The notes under the pieces: generated by a model
The model's database searches: none
Seen by the model: only the letters and a program-made list of their open reading frames with translations
What the model was told of the DNA's origin: nothing
Position numbers and translations under genes: made by a program
Assembly: GCF_007679495.1 (NCBI RefSeq)
Contig: NZ_VEGP01000051.1
Coordinates: 1 to 41,568, forward strand
Reading direction: 5' to 3'
Length of the DNA stretch: 41,568 nucleotides
Source of the DNA: Paenibacillus sp. 32O-W
GTDB taxonomy: Bacteria; Bacillota; Bacilli; Paenibacillales; NBRC-103111
In this document: piece after piece, positions 17,760 to 24,994 of the stretch
How positions within the stretch are numbered: position 1 is the stretch's first letter
Layout: each line of letters begins with the position of its first letter

Positions 17760-17981
17760 ATGAGCGACAAAGTAGCCAGCGAGGTCGAACAAATGCTGGA
17801 AGCGATTAAATCGAAGCTTAGGGTGGCCACGGGCTCGGCTATTAAGGCCAGCCATTTTGACTACAATAAATATGAAGATTTGGTCGATATTCATGATCTG
17901 GTGATGAGCAAGAACAATTTCAGCGTCAGCGAGATGGATGCCATTGTTATGGAATTGGGGAAGCTGCGCAGGGAAAACTGA
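17760..17981 (+). CDS. DUF1128/UPF0435 protein (YfkK-like)
   Basis: A 73-residue cytoplasmic protein matching the UPF0435 family of Bacillales (B. subtilis YfkK). LRVATGSAIKASHFDYNKYEDLVDIHDLV and MDAIVMELGKLR are the family core, and the length is exact. The function is unknown. The ribosome site is AAAGGGAAAGGATG upstream of ATG, with a weak promoter (GGTACAAT about 40 bases before). It ends at a terminator shared with the convergent ykkD-like gene. In line with the evidence rule, only part of the core is quoted as proof: KASHFDYNKYEDLVDIHDL. Confidence 0.88.
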   Translation: MSDKVASEVEQMLEAIKSKLRVATGSAIKASHFDYNKYEDLVDIHDLVMSKNNFSVSEMDAIVMELGKLRREN

Positions 17982-17998
17982 TCCATCGAAACCAAACC

Positions 17999-18036
17999 AA
18001 AGGCTCCCTTCCGATTGGAGGGAGCCTTGCGATTTT
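17999..18036. terminator. Bidirectional terminator
   Basis: AAGGCTCCC / GGGAGCCTT stem with inner TTCC/GGA pairing. T-rich tails occur on both strands (GATTTTATT, and TTTGGTTTGG in reverse), serving the convergent genes. Confidence 0.88.
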
Positions 18037-18040
18037 ATTA

Positions 18041-18355
18041 TTAAGAAATCAGCTTCAGCCCGATCGCTGCGGATAGAACCATTGCGATAAACACGATGCG
18101 CAGAACGCTCTTGGACTCTCCGTATATAAACATTCCGACCAAGGCGCTGCCTACCGTGCCAATTCCGGTCCAGACCGCATAAGCGGTGCCCATGGGAATG
18201 CTGTTCATCGCGAGCGACAAGAACAGGAAGCTGAGAGTAAAGCCCCCGATCAAATAAAGAAACGATTGCCAGTTGCGGTTGCGATTCACCTTGTTAATTC
18301 CGGTGACCCCAACAACCTCGAAGCTTCCGGCCAGAATGAGAAACAGCCAACTCAT
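18041..18355 (-). CDS. ykkD: SMR family exporter subunit, YkkD-like
   Basis: A 104-residue four-helix small multidrug resistance protein, partner of the upstream subunit. The membrane-embedded Glu is present in AGSFEVVGVTGINK. The pore motif PMGTAYAVWTGIGTVGSALVG and the end SAAIGLKLIS match B. subtilis YkkD closely. Its ATG shares one base with the preceding stop (TGATG), so translation is coupled and a heterodimer is likely. In B. subtilis the pair confers multidrug or guanidinium export; the substrate here is unknown. Confidence 0.88.
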   Translation of the reverse strand: MSWLFLILAGSFEVVGVTGINKVNRNRNWQSFLYLIGGFTLSFLFLSLAMNSIPMGTAYAVWTGIGTVGSALVGMFIYGESKSVLRIVFIAMVLSAAIGLKLIS

Positions 18356-18702
18356 CAGACTTTCGCCCCCTCTTCAGCATCATCCGTTTCTTTAGTAATT
18401 AATTTCAATCCGATAATGCCCGTTAACAACAGCAGAATGAGCAGAACTTTCGCCCATTTGAACGGTTCCCCGAATACGAGAAATTCCATTAACACCGTTC
18501 CTGAAGTCCCCAGTCCGGTAAATACGGCATAAACCGTTCCGACGGGCAATCTCTTGCTTGCCAGAATTAATAATCCAAAACTGACAATAATAGCTATAGC
18601 TGTACCGGCCCATTCCAGCCAAGTGTTGGCGTGCTTAAGACCGACTACCCAGCCGACTTCGAATAGCCCGGCGATAAGCACATAAGCCCAATTTCGATTC
18701 AT
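18355..18702 (-). CDS. ykkC: SMR family exporter subunit, YkkC-like
   Basis: A 115-residue four-helix SMR protein. It carries the essential Glu in AGLFEVGWVVGLKHA, the signature LPVGTVYAVFTGLGTSGTVL, and GIIGLKLIT before a charged tail (KETDDAEEGAKV), all as in B. subtilis YkkC. RBS AAGGAGGGAA precedes the ATG. A TetR-type gene lies directly upstream on the same strand, with a 72-base gap. No guanidine-I (ykkC) riboswitch is recognisable in that gap, so control probably passes through the TetR protein. Confidence 0.9.
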   Translation of the reverse strand: MNRNWAYVLIAGLFEVGWVVGLKHANTWLEWAGTAIAIIVSFGLLILASKRLPVGTVYAVFTGLGTSGTVLMEFLVFGEPFKWAKVLLILLLLTGIIGLKLITKETDDAEEGAKV

Positions 18703-18774
18703 GGACCGTTCCCTCCTTATGATGTGATGTTGCAGCAGATCCGGCGGTAACGAAAAATGTAAATCTTTAAACCG

Positions 18775-19356
18775 TCACTGCCCGGGATTCAGGGCCTTCC
18801 AATAGATAAACCAGGAAGCATTCAGCCGTTTGGCAAATCTTTCGCGGCCGCCATACAGCATTTCCACAAGGACGCTATCCATCAATCCGATGAAAGCGAC
18901 AGCGGCCCGTTCGGCTCCGACCGGTTGGATGTTTCTGTCGAGGATAGCTTTTTCAAATATAGGGATCATTAATCCTTCCAGATTATCTAAATAAGTGTAG
19001 ACATACACCATTACTTCCTCATACAGATGAGTGGGGGGGAAGAAGATCGTTCTCAGCCAAAACCGGGACTTATCGTTATGCTCGAATCGCTCCTGATATT
19101 GGACAAGCAGCGAATACAGCCGATCTCCCAAGGATGCCTCAGCCGAGGACTCGATAAAATTCACGACAAACAAAAATTCATCGCGTGCCACATCCTCAAT
19201 GACGCTTAAAAAAAGATCGTCCTTCCCTTTGTAATGTGCATAAATGGAAGGTTTCTTGATCCCCACATCTGCGGCAATGCTGGTTAGCGACGCCCCTTCG
19301 TAACCGTCCTTCGCAAAATGAGTGAGAGCCGCTTCTTTAATCCGTTCCGAAGTCAC
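18775..19356 (-). CDS. TetR family transcriptional regulator
   Basis: A 193-residue repressor-type regulator. Residues about 6-50 form the TetR helix-turn-helix: RIKEAALTHFAKDGYEGASL, then SIAADVGIKKPSIYAHYKGK with the typical YxHYxxKxxL recognition end. The rest is an all-helical ligand domain. GTG 19356 is chosen because GGGAGAGG lies six bases upstream; the TTG two codons earlier abuts that site. It leads a unit with ykkC and ykkD, so it probably controls that exporter and itself. Confidence 0.9.
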   Translation of the reverse strand: MTSERIKEAALTHFAKDGYEGASLTSIAADVGIKKPSIYAHYKGKDDLFLSVIEDVARDEFLFVVNFIESSAEASLGDRLYSLLVQYQERFEHNDKSRFWLRTIFFPPTHLYEEVMVYVYTYLDNLEGLMIPIFEKAILDRNIQPVGAERAAVAFIGLMDSVLVEMLYGGRERFAKRLNASWFIYWKALNPGQ

Positions 19357-19392
19357 AGCCAACCTCTCCCTTCCTACCGGTCGTTAGGTTGA

Positions 19393-19421
19393 ATTCTCTC
19401 ACAGCTCCGCCCGATTGTCAA
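19393..19421 (-). promoter_or_regulatory. Sigma-A promoter for the tetR-ykkC-ykkD unit
   Basis: On the minus strand: TTGACA, 17-base spacer, GAGAAT, about 35 bases before the regulator start. The dyad TCATTAATGA just upstream and a CCTA...TAGG repeat near the presumed start point are possible operators. Confidence 0.6.
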
Positions 19422-19516
19422 TACGAAAAAATATAAAGTTCATTAATGACTAACGGAATATAATTAAAGTATTTTGCGGAACGAAAGCATAGGGATATGT
19501 TCGGAGAAAATAAATT

Positions 19517-19550
19517 GAGGCCGCACCCCAAATCGATAGGATGCGGCCTT
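19517..19550 (-). terminator. Terminator of the zinc-ribbon gene
   Basis: AGGCCGCA / TGCGGCCT stem plus inner CC/GG pairing. In minus-strand order it is followed by CAATTTATTTTC. Confidence 0.75.
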
Positions 19551-19631
19551 GCTTTGTGCCGATATAAGATGTACAGCCGTCAGGATGGCGAAAAAAAACC
19601 TTAGATGCCATTTCTGCAGCTTCCCAGCGTC

Positions 19632-19895
19632 CTACGCCCCGGCGGCTTTCCATCTCGACAGGGTGGGCAACTGCTCCTGCAGAATGGCGCGCGCCTGCTG
19701 CTCCGGCATGCCGGTTTCTTTCATATAAGGGACGCAGATTTCGATCATTTGCTCCATCGTTAGTTCCGGTTGCTTGAACTCTCCGTTCTCATAGCAATAG
19801 AGACAGAATTCTTCATTGACGGTCCCGTCCATTTCCCTGGCCCTTTGTTGTTCCTCCATGGGCATTCCGCAGCTCTGGCAGTAACTGGCTTTCAT
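19632..19895 (-). CDS. Putative zinc-ribbon domain protein
   Basis: An 87-residue cytoplasmic protein with four Cys in two pairs, YCQSCGMPM and FCLYCYENG, fitting the 'putative zinc ribbon' family found in many Firmicutes. The second half (LTMEQMIEICVPYMKETG, then MPEQQARAILQEQLPTLSRW) is the helical part conserved in the same family. RBS AAGGAGGAATTAAGA precedes the ATG. It stands alone with its own terminator, downstream of the WYL regulator on the same strand. The function is unknown. Confidence 0.85.
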   Translation of the reverse strand: MKASYCQSCGMPMEEQQRAREMDGTVNEEFCLYCYENGEFKQPELTMEQMIEICVPYMKETGMPEQQARAILQEQLPTLSRWKAAGA

Positions 19896-19952
19896 TCTTA
19901 ATTCCTCCTTATAACGTTGTTAGGTTTAAAACAGGATTTCATGCCGGTCCAA

Positions 19953-19979
19953 GGGGCTCTGCTCCCGGGAAAGAGCCCC
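19953..19979 (-). terminator. Strong hairpin downstream of the WYL regulator
   Basis: GGGGCTCT / AGAGCCCC stem with no T-tract. It lies between the regulator stop and the zinc-ribbon gene on the same strand, so it may end the regulator transcript. Confidence 0.45.
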
Positions 19980-20086
19980 GAAGTTCCGTGCGTTCAAGAA
20001 TCGGACTAAAGATAGCTTCTACGGACTCCAATTATTGCAACCGATCCTATAGCTCCAGTTTAACCGGCAATGATGACAACGTTATG

Positions 20087-21058
20087 TCAACGTTTGGAGA
20101 TCGTCCTGGATGATAAGTTGGAATGCTCATATACACTCACTATGCCTGCGGCTGTTTCCCGGATTCGCCGGCGAATCTTGTCCGGGGCGATCACCTCCAC
20201 TTTATCCCCGAAGCCAAGGATGAAGCCGTACAGCCAGTCACTCTCGGGATAGTCGGCTTCCACGATGAAAGCCCCTTCTTCAGTCTCTTGGAGCGACCAC
20301 GGATCGAACCATTCCTCGGCCAAGCCTCTAAGCTCAGGCTGGAACTTTAGAATAAGCCGGATTTTATTGGCGGGGTCGTGCCATTCCTTCTCCCAGGGCA
20401 GCTGATCGGGCTGGACGTTCCGGCGTCGAAATGTTTCGGTGAGAACCTCTATGTCTTTCATCCGTATAACTTTGAAGAGGCGGAAATTTTCTCTGGTGCG
20501 GCAATAGGCGTACAGATACCATTTCTGCCCCTTGAAAACAAGGGTATGCGGCTCCGCTTCCCGTCGGGAGACTTCTCCGTTTGCGCTTCGGTAAGTAAAT
20601 CGGATGACTTTGGAGGTAAGGGCGGCCTCCTGGAGAGCAGAGGTTCTTTCTTTATATCCCGGATCTTTGTCCCAAGGGCTGTAATCGATAAACAAATGGG
20701 AGGTTTTCGATTCAAAGCTTTCGAATTCGTTATCGCGAATCATCGTTTTGATTTTCTCCAGTGCCCGGGCGGCTTGGTCGTCTCTATACGATGAAGAAAC
20801 GCTTTGTAGAGCAACCGTGATGGAGGCCAGCTCGTCCTGTGTCCAGACGTTCTTATCCAGCTTAAAGCTTTCCACAATACCTATTCCGCCGTTAAGGCCG
20901 GGGTAACTGACGATAGGTATGCCTGCCAGATTAATGGCCTCGATATCCCGATAAATCGTTCTCGGGGATACCTCGAACATTTGAGCCAATTCCTTGGCCG
21001 GAATTTTCTTGCGATTCATAAGAATCATCGTAATGGCCAGAAGCCGGTCTAATCTCAT
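20087..21058 (-). CDS. YafY-type transcriptional regulator (HTH + WYL)
   Basis: A 323-residue regulator. Residues about 1-60 form a winged HTH: MRLDRLLAITMILMNRKKIP, then ELAQMFEVSPRTIYRDIEAI. A WYL domain spans about 140-220 (VIRFTYRSANGEVSRREAEP, then TLVFKGQKWYLYAYC), followed by the C-terminal WCX part. WYL domains bind ligands such as nucleic acid or nucleotides in defence-linked regulators, though many YafY proteins have ordinary targets. ATG 21058 is chosen because GGGAGGG lies six bases upstream; the frame is open much further but has no supported start there. It is divergent from the protease-toxin gene. Confidence 0.9.
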   Translation of the reverse strand: MRLDRLLAITMILMNRKKIPAKELAQMFEVSPRTIYRDIEAINLAGIPIVSYPGLNGGIGIVESFKLDKNVWTQDELASITVALQSVSSSYRDDQAARALEKIKTMIRDNEFESFESKTSHLFIDYSPWDKDPGYKERTSALQEAALTSKVIRFTYRSANGEVSRREAEPHTLVFKGQKWYLYAYCRTRENFRLFKVIRMKDIEVLTETFRRRNVQPDQLPWEKEWHDPANKIRLILKFQPELRGLAEEWFDPWSLQETEEGAFIVEADYPESDWLYGFILGFGDKVEVIAPDKIRRRIRETAAGIVSVYEHSNLSSRTISKR

Positions 21059-21368
21059 GGATAACCCTCCCGTCGGGCTGTTCTCCCGGTGATTGCAAGT
21101 ATCCATAGTATAGCAAAGTCGTCCCTGTAAAGGGAGCCGCAAGGCGGAGCAAATGGGCCGGGACAAACGGACTATCTCCTTATAAAAGTACGAAGCAGAT
21201 GCTGCTGAAAATTGCGGCGAATGTAGGAAGACATTAAACAGCGGGGGTGCTATCCTATGGGCTATCCTCGGTGCATGTTTAATTAGCCGGTTTCCGGTTG
21301 AACTAACACATACATATATCTGTCCATATCGGTTGGAAGAAAAAAAGCAGAATGGGGGAGATGCATTT
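21059..21368. other. Divergent intergenic region between WYL regulator and protease-toxin gene
   Basis: No gene. A TATACT hexamer on the minus strand (near 21110) could be the regulator's -10. On the plus strand TATAAA (near 21181) is a weak candidate -10. CTATCCT occurs twice, nine bases apart in GCTATCCTATGGGCTATCCT. The assignment of promoters here is not secure. Confidence 0.3.
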
Positions 21369-23540
21369 ATGGCGAATGATGCGTTAAGCACTTTGAGCTG
21401 GTGGAGGAAGGCGCGCCTGGAGATTAGGGCGGCTTTGGAAGCCGTCTACGGATGGGGCCAAAAGCTGATGGAGAAGTATCCCGTTCTGGGGAAGGTCTAC
21501 GTCCTTTATTGCTGGATGGCGCTCACCGTTCTGGTGTTGAGCCTGATTTTGTTCCCGGATTCCCGTAAGATGGCCGTTCAGTTCTTATGGTCGTTCTATG
21601 TCGTGATTCAATTCTGGGTATTGTGTCGGGGGAAAACCATCTCTTGGAAAAAATATATGATTTTTTTCCTGAGCGGAGCTTATTTCGTTACTCCCTTTAC
21701 GGCTCTGGTTGTAACGGAGCTGACTGACTGGCTCGGGGGAGTGACCACCATGCAATTTTGGAGCCAGGCTATCCTCACCCCTATTGCCGAGGAGTTATTC
21801 AAGCTAATTCCCTTGGCGGTCTATCTGTTTCTGTCACGGCGGGCTTCATCACTAAGCTTAAGTGATTATGCCCTGATTGGGGCGGCTTCGGGGGCGGGAT
21901 TTCAGTTTATGGAGGAAGCAACCCGCAGGCTGACGACAGGGGGCCTTTTTGAATACGGTTATTCGTGGCTGGGAGGGCAGACGCTTCACTGGAATTTGTT
22001 CGATTTGTTTCCAGGTTATTTGAAAGAAAGTTATTTCCCCTTGAACATGACGGTCAGTCATGCTGTACATACGTCTATGATTGCGTTATCCATCGGGTTT
22101 GCGGTAAGATTTTTTCAACGAATCGGGCATTATAGTCACTTTATTCCGGTGTTTTTCTTTGCATGGGGAACGTTGGACCATGCCATGTTCAACGGCCAAT
22201 ACGGCATGCCGGAATGGCTGCGGAAGTTTCATGGCTTGCTGGGCAGCGGGTTTTCGACCAAACCTTTGTTTCTGTTAATGCTGGCGGCCGCCATTATTCT
22301 TGACTACTGGATGCTGAACAAGATGGTCAAGCAGCTTCCGCTATTGGCGGGTGAAAAGGTGCTGAACCCTCTATCCGAGCTTTGGAGAATGGGCAAGGCG
22401 CTCTTTACCGAGAGAGGCAGAGCAGGGGTATTGATGCATTTTTACAGGGAGAGGAAGGAGCTCGGGTTTACCCTGCTGTATGGAAGGTCCGAAGCGAAAG
22501 AGCTTCTGCCGTCGTTGCGGAAGACGGTATACAAGTTTTACAAACCGTTAATCGTCGCTTCGGGGCTGCTTGCGATCCTTCTGTTTTTGAAAGATGCTGC
22601 GCTCGGGGCGACAGGCTCGGAGAACGCTTGCTTCGCTTGTCTGTTCGATGACCTCCAGAGATGGTGGGACCGGCTCGAATGGTATGAGCAAGGGGCGGTG
22701 GTGCTGATCGCTTTCGCGACTGCACTGCTTTTCGTCGAGTTCTGGCCTGCGGTAGGAATGGCACTGACCGTTAGCAGTGTTGCGGGAAGCGGGCAGGAGA
22801 TAGCGGCGAATATTCGCGACCCGAAGCGGATGCTCTCACCTTCCGTTGCCATAGCCCTGGGGACTGAGCTTGTTATAAACCGGATCCCGATTGGCCGGCT
22901 TGGCCCATGGCTACAAGCGCGATTGCAGAGATTCGCCGACAATGTCATGAATACCGGGGCGGGTAAGAAAGCGAAGGACCCGCTTGCGCCGAATGCCGGC
23001 CATCAAGGCCCCGGCGCCGGTCGCAGCCACGATACGCCGGAAGCCGGAGCCGGCAGTGGCGGCAAGGGCGGCGACGGCAGCGGCGGCAAGGACGGCGACG
23101 GCAGCGGCGGCAAGGGCGGCGACGGCAGCGGCGGCAAAGGCGGCGACGGCGGGGCGACAAAGGTGGACACGGAGATGCGACAGTCGATGCTCGACAGCCC
23201 ATCCAGCGACAAGTGGGGAGTGCTTCCTGACGGGACGAATCAGGGAATCCGGCATTTCGCCGATTATTGGGAGAAATACCCGGAACGGATACCCTCTCTG
23301 GCTCAGCGGCTCGGCGTCGATCCTTCGGATTTCGAGCTTAGTGTAAAGGGCTTTGAGAATTTTACGAATCAAGCGGAACGTGTCGCCCAAAGTTCCATGC
23401 ATAGACATGTGGATGGCAAAGACATTTATTTTATTGAGGGTGCGGAGAAGGCCAAAAAAGGGGTTGTCGTTATCATAAAGGACGGAAAATTGCAGACGAT
23501 GATGCCGAGTGACCCGAAATCGTTTAATAAGCTTCAATAA
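21369..23540 (+). CDS. PrsW-type intramembrane protease fused to a C-terminal toxin-like domain
   Basis: A 723-residue chimera. Residues 1-330 resemble PrsW glutamic-type intramembrane proteases, with about eight helices, EELFK (141-145) after a hydrophobic run, FQFMEE (178-183), HAVH (231-234), and D270-H271 in the seventh helix. Two further helices lie at about 393-409 and 443-473. Residues 530-597 are a Gly-rich linker holding four exact-length GSGGK[G/D]GD repeats. Residues about 598-723 are a compact soluble domain (GIRHFADYWEKYPERIPSLA, FENFTNQAERVAQ, KKGVVVIIKDGKLQTMMPSD) with the end layout of polymorphic toxin nucleases; a BECR-type RNase fold is a guess. ATG 21369 has GGGGGAG upstream. 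The candidate immunity gene starts 17 bases later. The protease assignment is good; the toxin assignment is inference from layout. Confidence 0.75.
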   Translation: MANDALSTLSWWRKARLEIRAALEAVYGWGQKLMEKYPVLGKVYVLYCWMALTVLVLSLILFPDSRKMAVQFLWSFYVVIQFWVLCRGKTISWKKYMIFFLSGAYFVTPFTALVVTELTDWLGGVTTMQFWSQAILTPIAEELFKLIPLAVYLFLSRRASSLSLSDYALIGAASGAGFQFMEEATRRLTTGGLFEYGYSWLGGQTLHWNLFDLFPGYLKESYFPLNMTVSHAVHTSMIALSIGFAVRFFQRIGHYSHFIPVFFFAWGTLDHAMFNGQYGMPEWLRKFHGLLGSGFSTKPLFLLMLAAAIILDYWMLNKMVKQLPLLAGEKVLNPLSELWRMGKALFTERGRAGVLMHFYRERKELGFTLLYGRSEAKELLPSLRKTVYKFYKPLIVASGLLAILLFLKDAALGATGSENACFACLFDDLQRWWDRLEWYEQGAVVLIAFATALLFVEFWPAVGMALTVSSVAGSGQEIAANIRDPKRMLSPSVAIALGTELVINRIPIGRLGPWLQARLQRFADNVMNTGAGKKAKDPLAPNAGHQGPGAGRSHDTPEAGAGSGGKGGDGSGGKDGDGSGGKGGDGSGGKGGDGGATKVDTEMRQSMLDSPSSDKWGVLPDGTNQGIRHFADYWEKYPERIPSLAQRLGVDPSDFELSVKGFENFTNQAERVAQSSMHRHVDGKDIYFIEGAEKAKKGVVVIIKDGKLQTMMPSDPKSFNKLQ
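23052..23147 (+). repeat. Four in-frame 24-base tandem repeats encoding the Gly-rich linker
   Basis: Four head-to-tail units of 24 bases differing at only a few positions, each encoding GSGGKGGD (the second unit has Asp for Gly at position six). They sit exactly between the membrane part and the toxin-like domain. Near-identity at the DNA level implies recent expansion, and slippage would change linker length by eight residues without a frameshift. Confidence 0.92.
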
Positions 23541-23557
23541 AATTAGGGGGGAACGAT

Positions 23558-23989
23558 ATGGAGACAGTTTTGATCGAACAGCTATGGGCAGATGGATACG
23601 AACGGAGGGCCCGAATTTTTCTGGAAAGCAGAAATCTTGCGGTCTGGTGCCATTTTCTCCAGCATGATGAGTATTTGGAGGCAGGTGAACCGTCGAGCCG
23701 TCTATCCGCAGGTGATCGGCTGCAAGCGGAGATTAGCATTCAAATGGTGACGGAATGCTCTGTTCTGGATCGGGTGGAGAAGCTTCAACACCGGCAGCCT
23801 ATTGATAACTCTCCGCATATTGAGGCTGTGGGAAAGGTGCTTGAAGTCCAGGACGAATATTGTTGTATTTGTGATTTCGGTGCGCTTGGAGGGTATGTGC
23901 CGGTGGAAACGGAGATGGAGGTTGAACTGAAGGAGGGGGACATAATAAAGGTTCGGGGAAGTCTTGAAATGGAGGTAGAAGACAACTAA
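23558..23989 (+). CDS. Candidate immunity protein for the upstream toxin
   Basis: A 143-residue soluble acidic protein that I do not recognise. It starts 17 bases after the toxin gene with a strong GGGGGGA ribosome site, so it is co-transcribed. The first 35 residues look helical (VLIEQLWADGYERRARIFLE). The rest alternates strands (DRLQAEISIQMV, HIEAVGKVLEVQDEYCCICD, DIIKVRGSLEMEVE), suggesting a beta-barrel or OB-like fold. Small size, acidity and position are what one expects of an immunity protein; there is no sequence-based proof. Confidence 0.55.
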   Translation: METVLIEQLWADGYERRARIFLESRNLAVWCHFLQHDEYLEAGEPSSRLSAGDRLQAEISIQMVTECSVLDRVEKLQHRQPIDNSPHIEAVGKVLEVQDEYCCICDFGALGGYVPVETEMEVELKEGDIIKVRGSLEMEVEDN

Positions 23990-24127
23990 TTGGCCTCGGC
24001 AGCGGGCGGCTGATTGTCACTGGCGCAGCGATACCGTATCTATCGGTTATCGGTTGCGCCTTCACTGTTATATGTGGCAGTTTCATCCCCTAGGGCCCAA
24101 TACCCGCAGGAACCATGAATGAAAGTG

Positions 24128-24156
24128 TTATCATTTTGAGCTTATACCTGTATAAT
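24128..24156 (+). promoter_or_regulatory. Promoter of the pentapeptide-repeat gene
   Basis: TTATCA, 17-base spacer, TATAAT. The perfect -10 and correct spacing support it. It implies that the pentapeptide gene has its own transcript, separate from the toxin-immunity pair, although no terminator is evident between them. Confidence 0.55.
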
Positions 24157-24264
24157 AGAATCGGTCTGCCATGTCAAAGGTTGTCGTGAGGGTGAGGGTA
24201 TAAAAAACATGGAGTGAAGGTCTGCTGTTGTTTATCCTAACGATATGAGACAGGAGGGAACAGC

Positions 24265-24867
24265 TTGCTTGCCAGCCACCAAACCTATTCAAATGAAAAT
24301 TTCGACGGAATGGACTTAACGCGACAGGAGTTGAAAGGAAGCCGATTTACTCGCTGCAGCTTCGTCGGGGCAAGGCTTCAGGAGCTGAATACGGAAAGCT
24401 GTCAATTTATAGAGTGTAATTTTACATCCGCGCAATTAAATGCATCAACACATTTCCGTTCGGCGTTCATGAACAGTTTGTTCTGGCATACCAATCTCTT
24501 TATGGCCCGCTTCGAAGAATGCAAAATGACCGGCTCTGTCTTCGAAGAGGCGCAGGTTACCGGATGGACCCCTCTCGGGGGAGACTGGTCCTATATCCAT
24601 ATGCGCCATCATGTGCTGCCGAAGACAGACTTTAGCGGAGCAAAGCTGAAAGAAGCAGACTTCTACGGTTGCAATCTGGAGATGGCCAAATTTGTCAGGG
24701 CCGATTTGACGAGGGTTATTTTTCAGCAGGCCAGGCTTAAAGGAGCGGATCTTCGAGAGGCTGTTGTGGAAGGTATCGATTTTACCGGGGTTAATCTGCG
24801 CGGAGTCCGGATGGATATGCTGCAGGCTGTCTTCGTAGCAAGGTCCTATGGGGCATTAATTGATTAG
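24265..24867 (+). CDS. Pentapeptide-repeat protein
   Basis: A 200-residue right-handed quadrilateral beta-helix protein. Five-residue repeats of the A(D/N)LXX type run through it: FTRCSFVGARLQEL, CQFIECNFTSAQL, TDFSGAKLKEADFYGCNLEM and ADLTRVIFQQARLKGADLRE. A non-repeat stretch near residues 95-120 (GWTPLGGDWSYIHMRHHVLP) breaks the helix, as in some Qnr-like proteins, which protect DNA gyrase. The start is TTG at 24265 with AGGAGGG six bases upstream. It has its own promoter. The role is unknown: it could be an unrelated housekeeping gene or a secondary protective factor next to the toxin locus. Confidence 0.85.
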   Translation: MLASHQTYSNENFDGMDLTRQELKGSRFTRCSFVGARLQELNTESCQFIECNFTSAQLNASTHFRSAFMNSLFWHTNLFMARFEECKMTGSVFEEAQVTGWTPLGGDWSYIHMRHHVLPKTDFSGAKLKEADFYGCNLEMAKFVRADLTRVIFQQARLKGADLREAVVEGIDFTGVNLRGVRMDMLQAVFVARSYGALID

Positions 24868-24910
24868 GACATCGAACCAAAAAAGGATGAAAAAACTAAT
24901 TGTTCAACGA

Positions 24911-24939
24911 TTGACGGGCACCGGAAAGCATAATAAGAT
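24911..24939 (+). promoter_or_regulatory. Sigma-A promoter of the TrpXYZ-like operon
   Basis: TTGACG, 17-base spacer, TAAGAT, about 55 bases before the first start codon. The leader is too short for a T-box or riboswitch. Confidence 0.75.
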
Positions 24940-24994
24940 AACTGTAATGCTTTTGTGCGTTGAAAGTTTAAACGAATAAGGGGAGGGCATAAAG

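Noticed and set aside
18703-18774. Guanidine-I (ykkC) riboswitch before the SMR genes
   Set aside because: The gap is too short and shows none of the conserved RNA features.
24868-24994. Tryptophan T-box or other riboswitch before the TrpXYZ-like operon
   Set aside because: A good promoter lies only about 55 bases before the start, leaving no room for such an element.
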